Origin: Planctomycetaceae bacterium
GTDB taxonomy: Bacteria > Planctomycetota > Planctomycetia > Planctomycetales > Planctomycetaceae
NCBI GenBank assembly: GCA_021732995.1
Contig: JAKFWA010000010.1
Span: 1 to 64,000 of the forward strand
Reading direction: 5' to 3'
DNA: 64,000 nucleotides
Shown here: piece after piece, positions 52,082 through 60,037 of the stretch
Layout of the letters: every line of letters starts with the position of its first letter
Position numbering within the stretch: the first letter of the stretch is position 1
Notes under the pieces: model-generated
Told to the model about the DNA's origin: nothing
The model's input: only the letters and a program-made list of their open reading frames with translations
The model's database searches: none
Position numbers and translations under genes: made by a program

Positions 52082-53296
52082 TCAATAATCCGCAATCGCA
52101 CCATCGGGATGCCTGCCGCGAGTTGGCCACTCCGGCGGTGAAGGCTTCTTGGAGAGTTCCAACAGCACTGCTTCATCGACCTCGCAGCCGATGCCCGGTT
52201 CCTGCGGCAGTGAAGCGTAGCCGTCCATGTCGACCGTCCAGCTCTTTTTCATCAGACCCGGCGGAGTGATGCTCGGGTAGTACTCGTGAATCAGGAAGAA
52301 CGGGATCGACGCGCTGACATGCAGGCTGGCGGTCGCTCCCATGTCCGTCGTGACGCAGTGAGGCGCCAGCGGCACGTGATAGGCTTCGCCGAGGATTGCA
52401 ATCTTCCTCATCTGCGAGATGCCGCCGGTGTGAGCACAGTCCACCTGCAGAATGTCCGCGACGCCTTCTTGGAGATACGCGATCACTTCCCAGATCGTCC
52501 GAGCCTGCTCACCCACCGCGAGCGGAATCGCAATGTGCTGCTTGAGTCGTTTGAAGACCTCAATGTTGCCCGGCACTGCGGGCTCTTCGATGTAAAGCAG
52601 GTCATACGGCTTCACGGCAGCCGCGAACTGCATCAGGAACGGCGGTGGCATCGCGCAATGCGCGTCGAACATGATGAGTCCATCCGGCCCCAGCCGCTTG
52701 CGAGCATCCTCAACCTGTTTCACAAAGCCTTCGATCTGCTGCGGCGACCCAGCGAATGGCTGCGGTCCGGCTCCGATCTTGGTGGCTTTAGGACTCGGGT
52801 ACATCAGCACCTTGTCGCGCGTCGGACCTCCCAACAATCGATAGACCGGCACGCCCCACAGTTTGCCCGTGATGTCCCACAACGCCATGTCGATACCGGC
52901 CAGCGTGTGAGTCATGAATGGCCCGCCGCGCATATCCCGGTGCGAGCGATAGATCTTCTGCCAGAGATGCTCAATACGCGTCGGGTTCTCGCCGTCCAGC
53001 AGTTCGAAGATCGACCGTGCCAACGTTGCCGCCGTGTTCATTTCCAGTTGGTCGATCTCGCCCCAGCCAGTGATACCGTGATTGGTTTCCAGCTTGAGGA
53101 ACACTTTGCGACCAACCGGAGTCGCGGTCAGCTTCGTCAGTTTGATCGACGAAGTGCGGTCAGCCACATTCGCCGCCGGGTTGTTGCCGTTGTCCGCTCC
53201 CAGAGCAGCGTTCAAATCACCTTTGAAGGCCGCGGCCGTGAGACAGCCTGCGGTGAGCGTTCCCATGGATGTCAGCCAATCGCGTCGCGTAGTCAT
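52082..53296 (-). CDS. Enolase-superfamily dehydratase, mandelate racemase/galactonate dehydratase-like
   Basis: About 404 residues. ATG 53296 (MTTRRDWLTSMGTL) gives a Tat-type signal, so the enzyme is probably exported. Metal ligands Asp211 (LIMFDAHCA), Glu237 (YIEEPAVP) and Glu263 (AVGEQAR) are spaced 26 residues apart, as in the mandelate racemase group. The D-A-His213 pattern and a later PHCVTTDMG match the catalytic His positions of galactonate dehydratase. GGPFMTHTLAGIDMALWDI is also characteristic. The substrate is likely an aldonic or uronic acid, but cannot be assigned. The start is divergent from a ThuA gene. Confidence 0.87.
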   Translation of the reverse strand: MTTRRDWLTSMGTLTAGCLTAAAFKGDLNAALGADNGNNPAANVADRTSSIKLTKLTATPVGRKVFLKLETNHGITGWGEIDQLEMNTAATLARSIFELLDGENPTRIEHLWQKIYRSHRDMRGGPFMTHTLAGIDMALWDITGKLWGVPVYRLLGGPTRDKVLMYPSPKATKIGAGPQPFAGSPQQIEGFVKQVEDARKRLGPDGLIMFDAHCAMPPPFLMQFAAAVKPYDLLYIEEPAVPGNIEVFKRLKQHIAIPLAVGEQARTIWEVIAYLQEGVADILQVDCAHTGGISQMRKIAILGEAYHVPLAPHCVTTDMGATASLHVSASIPFFLIHEYYPSITPPGLMKKSWTVDMDGYASLPQEPGIGCEVDEAVLLELSKKPSPPEWPTRGRHPDGAIADY

Positions 53297-53536
53297 ACGA
53301 GAATCCTGTTGAAGCTGGTGCCGGTAATAAGCCAGAACGAACAACTCAGCGCGACTCGTATTGCATTAAGCCTCCACTCTGAAGTCTGGCCGTGACCGAA
53401 ACTGTCCAAGTGAATCGACTCGTCGCGTCTTCCGCGTGGCAACCGCACGCAAAGCGTCGTCGAACTTGGACTTCTTACTGTGGCTCCTATGATTCCCGTT
53501 GTGTTAGTCTCGGGAACATCCTTGAAGGAGCCACCT

Positions 53537-54406
53537 ATGAAGTTGACTCGTATTGTGCTGGGCGTTGTTGCGCTCGCGATAACCTGGTCTGCCATTGCCG
53601 TTGAAGCCGCCGAGCCCGCCAAGAAAGCCCGCGTGTTGATGCTCTCACAGAGCGTTGAGTTCACTCACGGCCCAGTGAAGCGTAAGGGTGATGAACTCAG
53701 CCTCGCTGAAGTCGCGATCACTCAACTCGGTCAGCAGTCGGGACTCTTCACCACGACCTGTTCGCAGCAGTTCACGGACTTCAATAAAGAGAACCTGAAG
53801 AACTACGACGTTGTGGTCTTCTACACGCAGTCAGCCAAGCCGCTGCCGATCAAAGCCGAAGACGCGAAGTACTTCTCTGATGAATGGCTAAAGCAGAAGG
53901 GCCATGCGGTCATCGGCTTCCACTCAGCGACGGATACCGCTCGCAACAATGATCCCAATGACAAGTGGTATCGCGACATTCTCGGCGGCACGTTCGCCGG
54001 TCATCCGTGGAACGCGGGCGAAACCGTGACCATCACCGTCCACGACACCAAGCATCCGGCGACGAAGATGCTGGGCGAAGAATTCCAGATCAAGGACGAG
54101 ATCTATCAGTACGACAACTTTGTGCCCGAGAACGTGCACGTGCTGATGAGCCTCAACATGGAGAAGTGCAAGACGAAGGCCGCGCGGCATGTGCCCGTCT
54201 CTTGGGTGCGAACCTTCGGCGATGGCCGGCTGTTCTACACCAACCTCGGTCATAATGATTCCACCTGGGCCGACAAGCGGTTCCAGGAGCACACGGAAGG
54301 TGGCATTCGCTGGGCGCTGGGTCTGGTCGAAGGCGACGCAACGCCGAATCCAGATGTCTCCAAGGCTCACGAAGAAAAGTCCAAGGCCGCTGCGGCAGCC
54401 AAGTAA
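53537..54406 (+). CDS. Exported ThuA-domain protein (copy 2)
   Basis: About 289 residues; ATG 53537 after AAGGAG, with a signal peptide (TRIVLGVVALAITWSAIAVEAA). The ThuA core includes ARVLMLSQSVEFTH, YDVVVFYTQSAKPLP, GHAVIGFHSATDT, HPATKMLGEEFQIKDEIYQY and PVSWVRTFGDGRLFYTNLGH. It is divergent from the enolase-superfamily gene, and both products are exported, which fits a joint role in sugar or sugar-acid metabolism (inference). It resembles the copy at 26157 in fold segments only. Confidence 0.88.
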   Translation: MKLTRIVLGVVALAITWSAIAVEAAEPAKKARVLMLSQSVEFTHGPVKRKGDELSLAEVAITQLGQQSGLFTTTCSQQFTDFNKENLKNYDVVVFYTQSAKPLPIKAEDAKYFSDEWLKQKGHAVIGFHSATDTARNNDPNDKWYRDILGGTFAGHPWNAGETVTITVHDTKHPATKMLGEEFQIKDEIYQYDNFVPENVHVLMSLNMEKCKTKAARHVPVSWVRTFGDGRLFYTNLGHNDSTWADKRFQEHTEGGIRWALGLVEGDATPNPDVSKAHEEKSKAAAAAK

Positions 54407-54426
54407 CGTTCGGGTTTCCGAAATGT

Positions 54427-54460
54427 CGTCTGTCCCCGGTCACCTGGTCGGGGACAGACG
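54427..54460. repeat. Perfect 12-bp palindromic repeat after the ThuA gene
   Basis: CGTCTGTCCCCG (54427-54438), 10-nt loop, CGGGGACAGACG (54449-54460). It starts 21 bp after the stop codon. There is no T run, so if it stops transcription it does not do so by the classical route; it looks like an intergenic palindromic repeat. Confidence 0.55.
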
Positions 54461-54546
54461 GACGTGCCATCGGGTGCGATAAGCTCCGGAAAAATCTCTG
54501 ATGCCTGCGGGCATCACTCAGCCTACTTTTGTGATGGCCAAATCTA

Positions 54547-54948
54547 ATGTTTGAAGTTTCCCAGCAGATTGAGTTTTGTTACGGCCATCGATTGCTGAAC
54601 TACGACGGCAAGTGCAAGCACCTCCACGGACACAACGGCAAAGCCGTGATCGTGCTGCAGGGCGAGCAACTCGACAGCCGCGGCATGCTGGTCGACTTTT
54701 CGGACATCAAAAAATCCGTGCGCACGTGGATCGATAATGAACTCGATCACCGCATGATCCTCTGTCAGGATGATCCGGTTGTGCCGTTTCTCAAGCAGCA
54801 GGGTGAGCCATTATTGCTGCTCAAGGAAAATCCCACGGCTGAGAACATTGCCAAGCTGATTTTTGAATACACTCGCCAACAGGGGTTCCCAGTCGTTGAA
54901 GTGCGACTCTGGGAAACTCCGAACGCATTCGCCACGTATCGCGACTGA
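54547..54948 (+). CDS. 6-pyruvoyltetrahydropterin synthase / QueD family enzyme
   Basis: 133 residues, normal for the family. Zinc ligands His14 (CYGHRLL), His27 and His29 (HLHGH) are present, and catalytic Cys23 lies in GKCKHLHGH, the CxxxHGH pattern of QueD-type enzymes. The terminal acid is in VRLWETPNAFATY. QueD makes 6-carboxytetrahydropterin from dihydroneopterin triphosphate for queuosine; other members serve pterin synthesis. No other queuosine genes are near. Because a methanopterin-dependent enzyme (Mch) is encoded in the same window, a pterin-cofactor role is also conceivable, but the Cys pattern favours QueD. Confidence 0.85.
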   Translation: MFEVSQQIEFCYGHRLLNYDGKCKHLHGHNGKAVIVLQGEQLDSRGMLVDFSDIKKSVRTWIDNELDHRMILCQDDPVVPFLKQQGEPLLLLKENPTAENIAKLIFEYTRQQGFPVVEVRLWETPNAFATYRD

Positions 54949-54995
54949 CGCGTCAACTTTGTGTGCCTTTCAGCGGCACGGCAGCGGGATCGACC

Positions 54996-56009
54996 ATGCA
55001 GCAACTGACTCGCCGACAGGCTCTGCGGACCATGTTCTGCGCCAGCGCCGCGCTGACGCTCAATCTGCAATCGCGCAGTCTGAGCGCTGCGGATTTCTCG
55101 TCGTGCGATCAGCATATGCTGTTGCTGGGAGATTTCGGCAGCGGCAACACCAAGCAACGCGAAGTTGCTGTGGCGATGCAGGAGTACGTCAAGAAGAACC
55201 AGCTCGCGACTTCCGGCATGATGCTGCTGGGCGATAACTTCTACAGCAAGATGGAAGGTGGAGTCCGGTCGCCGCGCTGGAAGACGGGCTTCGAAGACAT
55301 GTACCCGTCTAGTGTTTTTCCTGGGCCAGCGTGGGTGGTGCTGGGAAATCACGATTACGGCGACAACGCGGGCGGTGATCGCGTTCAACTCGAGTACGGA
55401 AAGCTCAACCCCTGGAGCCGCTGGACACTGCCCAGCAAGTGGTATCGCTTTGATTTCCCCGCTCACAATCCGATCGTCACGTTCCTGTGCCTCGACAGCA
55501 ATCTGCCCTCGCGCAGTATCAGCACGAGCACCAGCGCGGTCTTGAAGCCCGCGAAGGCTCCGACCACTCTGTCGAAAGAAGAAGAGGCGGCGCAACTCGC
55601 GTGGCTGAAGTGCGAACTGGTGAGACCGCGCGCTCGCTTCACGGTCGTCGCGGCACACCACCCGCTCTACAGCAACGGAGCCCACGGCGACGGCAAGACG
55701 CTCATCAATCAGTGGGGCGGCCTGTTGCAGCAGTACGGAGTGCATGCCTACCTGTGCGGCCACGATCACGACTTGCAGCACTTGGAGATCAAGGGACTCA
55801 ATACTTCCTTCGTACTCTCCGGCGGCGGTGGAGCAAAGATCCGCGACGTCAGCACCAAGCGACAGGCGGCCTTCGCGAAGACCGTCCACGGCTTCACACA
55901 CCTGCAGATCAACTGCGAGCGTCTGCTGTTCCGCCACATTGATCCCGCAGGCAATCAGTTACACGCCTTCACAAAGAAGGTTGATGGCAGTATCTCTGTG
56001 CTGAGTTAG
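54996..56009 (+). CDS. Tat-exported metallophosphoesterase, purple acid phosphatase-like
   Basis: About 337 residues. ATG 54996 gives a Tat signal (TRRQALRTMFCASAALTL). Metallophosphoesterase motifs appear in order: LLGDFGSG, MMLLGDNFYSKM, VVLGNHDYGDN, VVAAHHPLYSNGAHGD and CGHDHDLQH. This order and the GDNFY segment resemble tartrate-resistant acid phosphatases. It likely hydrolyses phosphomonoesters outside the cytoplasm. It starts 47 bp after the QueD gene. Confidence 0.86.
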   Translation: MQQLTRRQALRTMFCASAALTLNLQSRSLSAADFSSCDQHMLLLGDFGSGNTKQREVAVAMQEYVKKNQLATSGMMLLGDNFYSKMEGGVRSPRWKTGFEDMYPSSVFPGPAWVVLGNHDYGDNAGGDRVQLEYGKLNPWSRWTLPSKWYRFDFPAHNPIVTFLCLDSNLPSRSISTSTSAVLKPAKAPTTLSKEEEAAQLAWLKCELVRPRARFTVVAAHHPLYSNGAHGDGKTLINQWGGLLQQYGVHAYLCGHDHDLQHLEIKGLNTSFVLSGGGGAKIRDVSTKRQAAFAKTVHGFTHLQINCERLLFRHIDPAGNQLHAFTKKVDGSISVLS

Positions 56010-56083
56010 TCATCAGTGCCTTCGCTGTTTGAAATTCCGCCGTTGCTGAATTTCGCTCCGAGCCGGCTGTTGGAGGGAGAATC

Positions 56084-57643
56084 ATGCGTTCGCGGGCCTC
56101 TCGAGGATGGTTCTGCACATTCGCAGTCTCGCTGCTCTGTGCGTCGTTCTATGCAGGTTTTGTTACCGCGACCGGTCAATTGCATAAAGCTCTGGCAGTT
56201 AAGGCTGCATCTACCAATAGGCAGGCCGACTTGCGAGCCGAAGTTCGGATCAAGTCGTTCGGGCGCGACAAATGGATATATCACGAAGTAACATCTTCTA
56301 ATGAATGGGTAATCAGTCACCTTCATTCGTTATTTCCCGGCGGCAGAGGCGAGTTAATACCCAATCCCGAATCATTGAGACGGGATTTATTGCCTCGGAG
56401 CGAAGGTGACTGTTACCTGGTTGAGGTAGCTCCAAATGCTCGCGGCAACAAGGGGCAGTTCGTTGTATGGTCCAAAGACGGTGTTGAGTATTGGTCCGCG
56501 TCCAACGAAGAGCATCGAGTTTACGGCAGCTTCCGTTTGTTTCTGGAGTGGCTGCGGGTGCGTCGCGCCTTGGAACTGGACCGCGAGATCACTGCTGACG
56601 AGCGCGCTGCCTATGCTCAGGTCTTGATCAACAATTTGCGGCAGCAAGAATCTATCTATCTCCGCAGAGACGCAGTTAGCGACTTACTCAAGCTGGCGAT
56701 CAAAGACGTTCCTCAGCCTTGGCTATTCAGGCCTGAGCCTTCGAAGTTTCTCCGAGTCCATCGATTTGCTTGCGGCCCGTCAAAGTTTGACCCGCAAACG
56801 CTGCTGGAATTAAATAGGTTGAAGTTTGAAGAATTGCTTGATGACCGAGTCAATTCAGATATTTATCAGCTTTGGAATCTGACGGCGGACCAGCAGACAA
56901 TTGATCGCCTCGTCGAAAAACTTCGAGAAGCGACTACGCCCGGGGAAGCTGAGTGGTTGGAATGCAGCTTGAGAGCTTGCATCGGCTTGCCTGACGACGG
57001 ATGTCAGTTTCCACCTTTCTGTGTTGTAGGGAGAGATAACGCGCAACACGAACGGGAAGTATTAGAATCGCGAACTCGCATTTTGGCCTGGTACGACCAA
57101 TGGGCAGCACTCAGCCAATCCGCCCGCCAAGATGCCGTTGTAGCGATGTGGCTGGACGAGTTGGTGAATCCAAAACTAAGGCCGGAAGATGTGTTTGCGG
57201 CGGGGCAACTGGGACGACTTCAGAACCTCTTAGGACGCGGCACGGTGCTCCTGCCGACAATCGACGCTGCGCAACAACACACTGCGGACTTGTCTTTGCG
57301 AGGCTCGTTAGAGTTCGTCAAAGTGTTTTGGACTGGTGAACTCAACGAGCAACTGGTTACTGAACTTCTAGCAGGTGACGAGCATCAGCAATCCATCGCC
57401 TGCGACATCATCGCAGTGACGGGCAGTACATCGTGGAAAACCGAATTGAACGAACTGCTCAATTCCCAAAAGTTCGCGAACTCAAAGCGGCCTTGGATTC
57501 CGGTCGTTGAAAAAGCGGCGAGTGCCCTCGTGGTATGCCACGGTCGCGACTCGCTGCCACTAATCACTGCCGCGAAAAGCGTGAACCGCCACACGGTTCA
57601 ACGTGCGATTCAGCACTTGGAAGTCCCTTCGCAGCGATACTGA
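56084..57643 (+). CDS. Hypothetical exported protein
   Basis: 519 residues, no recognised family. ATG 56084 is preceded by GGAGGGAG and opens an uncleaved or cleaved signal (WFCTFAVSLLCASFYAGFVT). The middle and C-terminal parts are helix-rich with HEAT-like spacing (for example SLRGSLEFVKVFWTGELNEQ and QSIACDIIAVTGSTSW), but no motif was identified. The coding sequence is visibly richer in A and T at third codon positions than its neighbours, which may mean acquisition by transfer or simply weak expression. The 3' end is 10 bp from a convergent gene. Confidence 0.65.
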   Translation: MRSRASRGWFCTFAVSLLCASFYAGFVTATGQLHKALAVKAASTNRQADLRAEVRIKSFGRDKWIYHEVTSSNEWVISHLHSLFPGGRGELIPNPESLRRDLLPRSEGDCYLVEVAPNARGNKGQFVVWSKDGVEYWSASNEEHRVYGSFRLFLEWLRVRRALELDREITADERAAYAQVLINNLRQQESIYLRRDAVSDLLKLAIKDVPQPWLFRPEPSKFLRVHRFACGPSKFDPQTLLELNRLKFEELLDDRVNSDIYQLWNLTADQQTIDRLVEKLREATTPGEAEWLECSLRACIGLPDDGCQFPPFCVVGRDNAQHEREVLESRTRILAWYDQWAALSQSARQDAVVAMWLDELVNPKLRPEDVFAAGQLGRLQNLLGRGTVLLPTIDAAQQHTADLSLRGSLEFVKVFWTGELNEQLVTELLAGDEHQQSIACDIIAVTGSTSWKTELNELLNSQKFANSKRPWIPVVEKAASALVVCHGRDSLPLITAAKSVNRHTVQRAIQHLEVPSQRY

Positions 57644-57653
57644 AATTGCCAAT

Positions 57654-58616
57654 TCAGCCCTCGACCAGGCCGTCCATGCGGATGACTTCGAAGGCGTTGC
57701 CTTTGACTCGTTTGATCGTGCTCACCGCGTCGTTGTCCCATTTGGGATGGTGAGCGCCGCTGATGAACCAGTCGCTGCCGTTGTCCGCGAGGATCATGCC
57801 GTACTTCTTCAGAGCCCTCAGGATGACTTGAGCCTCAGAAGGAAATCGCGAGATATCAAAATCCTTGTTCAACCGAACGCGCATGCCCATCGGGGGCAAG
57901 TTCCTGTCCTTGGATTTACTCGCCCAGTGCGTCGCCGGAGGCACATAGCCTCGACGCGTCTTCCGGCAGGTGAAACGCAGTGCGTGGCGGATTTCTTTCT
58001 GTTCAACGACTTCATCGTAGCGCACCAGACCCGGCAAGATTGGCAGGCCAGCGGCGTCTGCAGAGGTCCAACCAGCGGGGCGGAGTTTGTTGGAGTTCAG
58101 GTCAAAGATCGCTCCTGAGCCGACCTTGAAGCCGTTGCCGTCACGGAAGCAATGAAACATTTCATAGAGCTTCCAGTTGTCTCGATCGACGACGAGGATG
58201 TGCCGATCACTGTCCGTCGGAGCATCCGCTCCACCCTCGATCGGCGCATCCAGCGGTACAGGGTACGGCCCGGGATCGCTTTCATCGGGGTACTCGAACT
58301 TCACGGGCACGCGCGGCTGGTTGCCTCCCACCACGACGTAATGAAAACCCATCGGGCGGTTTTCCCAGAACGAACCGAAGTCGGGATGCAGATGACGGTC
58401 CAGCCCGATGCTTTGCACCAAAGCCGCCGAGGCGGGATCAACCGGCGCGTTCGAGATGTCCTGATTCCACGGATTGTCGTCCGGGAAGAACCGTCGTCCT
58501 TTGAAGCCTACATCGACTCCCAGATCAGGCAGCGGCTTCTCGGCAGCCAGCCCTTCGAGGCCACTCATTGCTACCGAACTCATCAATGCCGTTGAGAGAA
58601 AGTCACGTCGATGCAT
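57654..58616 (-). CDS. Tat-exported protein of unknown function
   Basis: 320 residues. The N-terminus HRRDFLSTALMSSVAMSGLE is a Tat signal. The mature part has FFPDDNPWNQDISNAPVDP, FHYVVVGGNQPRVPVKF, RHILVVDRDNWKLYEMFHCF, PAGWTSADAAGLPILPGLVR and ALRFTCRKTRRGYVPPATHW, a pattern conserved enough to look like a real enzyme or binding domain, but I cannot name the family. No metal-binding or nucleophile motif stands out. Confidence 0.7.
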   Translation of the reverse strand: MHRRDFLSTALMSSVAMSGLEGLAAEKPLPDLGVDVGFKGRRFFPDDNPWNQDISNAPVDPASAALVQSIGLDRHLHPDFGSFWENRPMGFHYVVVGGNQPRVPVKFEYPDESDPGPYPVPLDAPIEGGADAPTDSDRHILVVDRDNWKLYEMFHCFRDGNGFKVGSGAIFDLNSNKLRPAGWTSADAAGLPILPGLVRYDEVVEQKEIRHALRFTCRKTRRGYVPPATHWASKSKDRNLPPMGMRVRLNKDFDISRFPSEAQVILRALKKYGMILADNGSDWFISGAHHPKWDNDAVSTIKRVKGNAFEVIRMDGLVEG

Positions 58617-58743
58617 GGTTCACCTGAGTGAGGATGAGCTGAGGAACTTCGATTGGACCAGAGGTACGCGATGAGTGAGATTGCTCAAGCAGCACATCGG
58701 AGCCGTAGGAAAGTAGTTGATTATCACAATTGAATAGACTCGA

Positions 58744-59898
58744 TCAGTCTTCGTCTTCGGCATAGAGCAGGAAGCCACCCGATCTGTCGAAGCCAACGAC
58801 TGCCATTTCCATCGTACTGCTTCCAATCGGGGTCCAGCTTGAACCCTTGCCGGTCGCGATGGATCCGTTTGCAAAAAGTCTGGCCGTGGACGTATCAAGG
58901 TTCCGAATGAGAGTCTCCGCTACGTGTTTGGCAACCTTCGAGTCAAGTAGTTGCGTGTCGTAGGCCAATGAGCGATGGAGTACGTAAGTGGCAAGTTCCA
59001 CTGCCGACTCTGATGACAGACTGCGCCACCCACGTGCGCCAATTGGTGTATAGCGAAACTGCTCAACGATCGCGTCAGCGGTTTCCCAAGGCTCCGCTGC
59101 GTTCACCGATACGTTCGAAACGAGCTGCAGTTGAACATGGCCGCGCAGCACTTCGGAGTCATCAATGAACGACTTGATCGCAGCCATATTTGGCAGGTCC
59201 GCGCTTAGACCTTCAAACAAGCTGCTGCCGATTCGTATCAGAGTTGCACCTTCTTCAATCGCGACTTCGAAGTCGCCGCTCATGCCCATGGAAAGGTGCG
59301 GAATATTGAGTCGTCCATCGCTCAGAGTCGTGAGTTCGTCGCGGAAGTCCTTGAGGGCACGGAACACCGGTCGGGCGTACTCCGGGTCTTCGGCCAGCGG
59401 AGCCATGGTCATGACTCCTTCGATCTTCAGCCCGGTGAAGCCCGTCAGCTTCGCGACATTTGCTCTGAGTTCACCTGGGTCAAAACCGTCCTTCGCAGCT
59501 TCGCGAGAAACATTGACTTCCAGCAGGACGCGCGGTTGCCGGCCTTGTTTGTGGGCTTCTTGCTCGATCTTCTCCAGCAAACGCAGACTGTCGACGGAAT
59601 GAATCAGTTTTACGACCGGTAGGACGACCTCCACCTTGTTGCGTTGCAGGTGTCCGATCAGATGCCAGTTCACGTCGCCGGGTAACTCGGCCGCGCGTTG
59701 AGCGAGCTGCTGTGGACGACTCTCCGCCAGTTCGACTTGTCCCAGCGAAATCAGGTCGCGCACCCAGGTGGGATCAGCATACTTCGTGACGGCCACCAGG
59801 TTGACAGCTTCCGGCGAACGACCGGCCCGCTGGCACGCGGCGCGGATACGCTCGCGGATCCGGATCAGGTTGGACTCAATGATGTCTCGTGAGGACAT
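58744..59898 (-). CDS. YggS/PROSC-family PLP homeostasis protein with extra C-terminal domain
   Basis: About 384 residues; YggS proteins are usually about 230. ATG 59898 is chosen because the family homology begins there (IIESNLIRIRERIRAACQRA); there is no clear ribosome site. PLP-binding Lys39 lies in LVAVTKYAD. Family segments include NWHLIGHLQRNKV, LIHSVDSLRLLEKI, LLEVNVSREAAKDG, LKIEGVMTMAPLAEDPE, LSMGMSGDFEVAIEEGATLI and RIGSSLFEG. The PLP-binding half ends near residue 229. Residues about 230-384 are an added domain (LRGHVQLQLVSNVSVNAAEP to SGGFLLYAEDED) that I do not recognise. YggS helps maintain free PLP and amino-acid balance. Confidence 0.87.
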   Translation of the reverse strand: MSSRDIIESNLIRIRERIRAACQRAGRSPEAVNLVAVTKYADPTWVRDLISLGQVELAESRPQQLAQRAAELPGDVNWHLIGHLQRNKVEVVLPVVKLIHSVDSLRLLEKIEQEAHKQGRQPRVLLEVNVSREAAKDGFDPGELRANVAKLTGFTGLKIEGVMTMAPLAEDPEYARPVFRALKDFRDELTTLSDGRLNIPHLSMGMSGDFEVAIEEGATLIRIGSSLFEGLSADLPNMAAIKSFIDDSEVLRGHVQLQLVSNVSVNAAEPWETADAIVEQFRYTPIGARGWRSLSSESAVELATYVLHRSLAYDTQLLDSKVAKHVAETLIRNLDTSTARLFANGSIATGKGSSWTPIGSSTMEMAVVGFDRSGGFLLYAEDED

Positions 59899-60037
59899 GA
59901 GAATTGTCGGCGATGAGGCGAGGCCAGATGACAACCGGCACCGGTGCCAGTAACTTCTTGGGGACATCATATCGATTCAGCAGCCGCATGGTGTGGGCTC
60001 TTGGCGATTCTTGCCACGCACTTAGAGGACTTTGCTC

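Noticed and set aside
52286-53395. Plus-strand open frame of 369 codons
   Set aside because: Antisense to the enolase-superfamily gene, whose metal ligands and catalytic His are intact on the minus strand.
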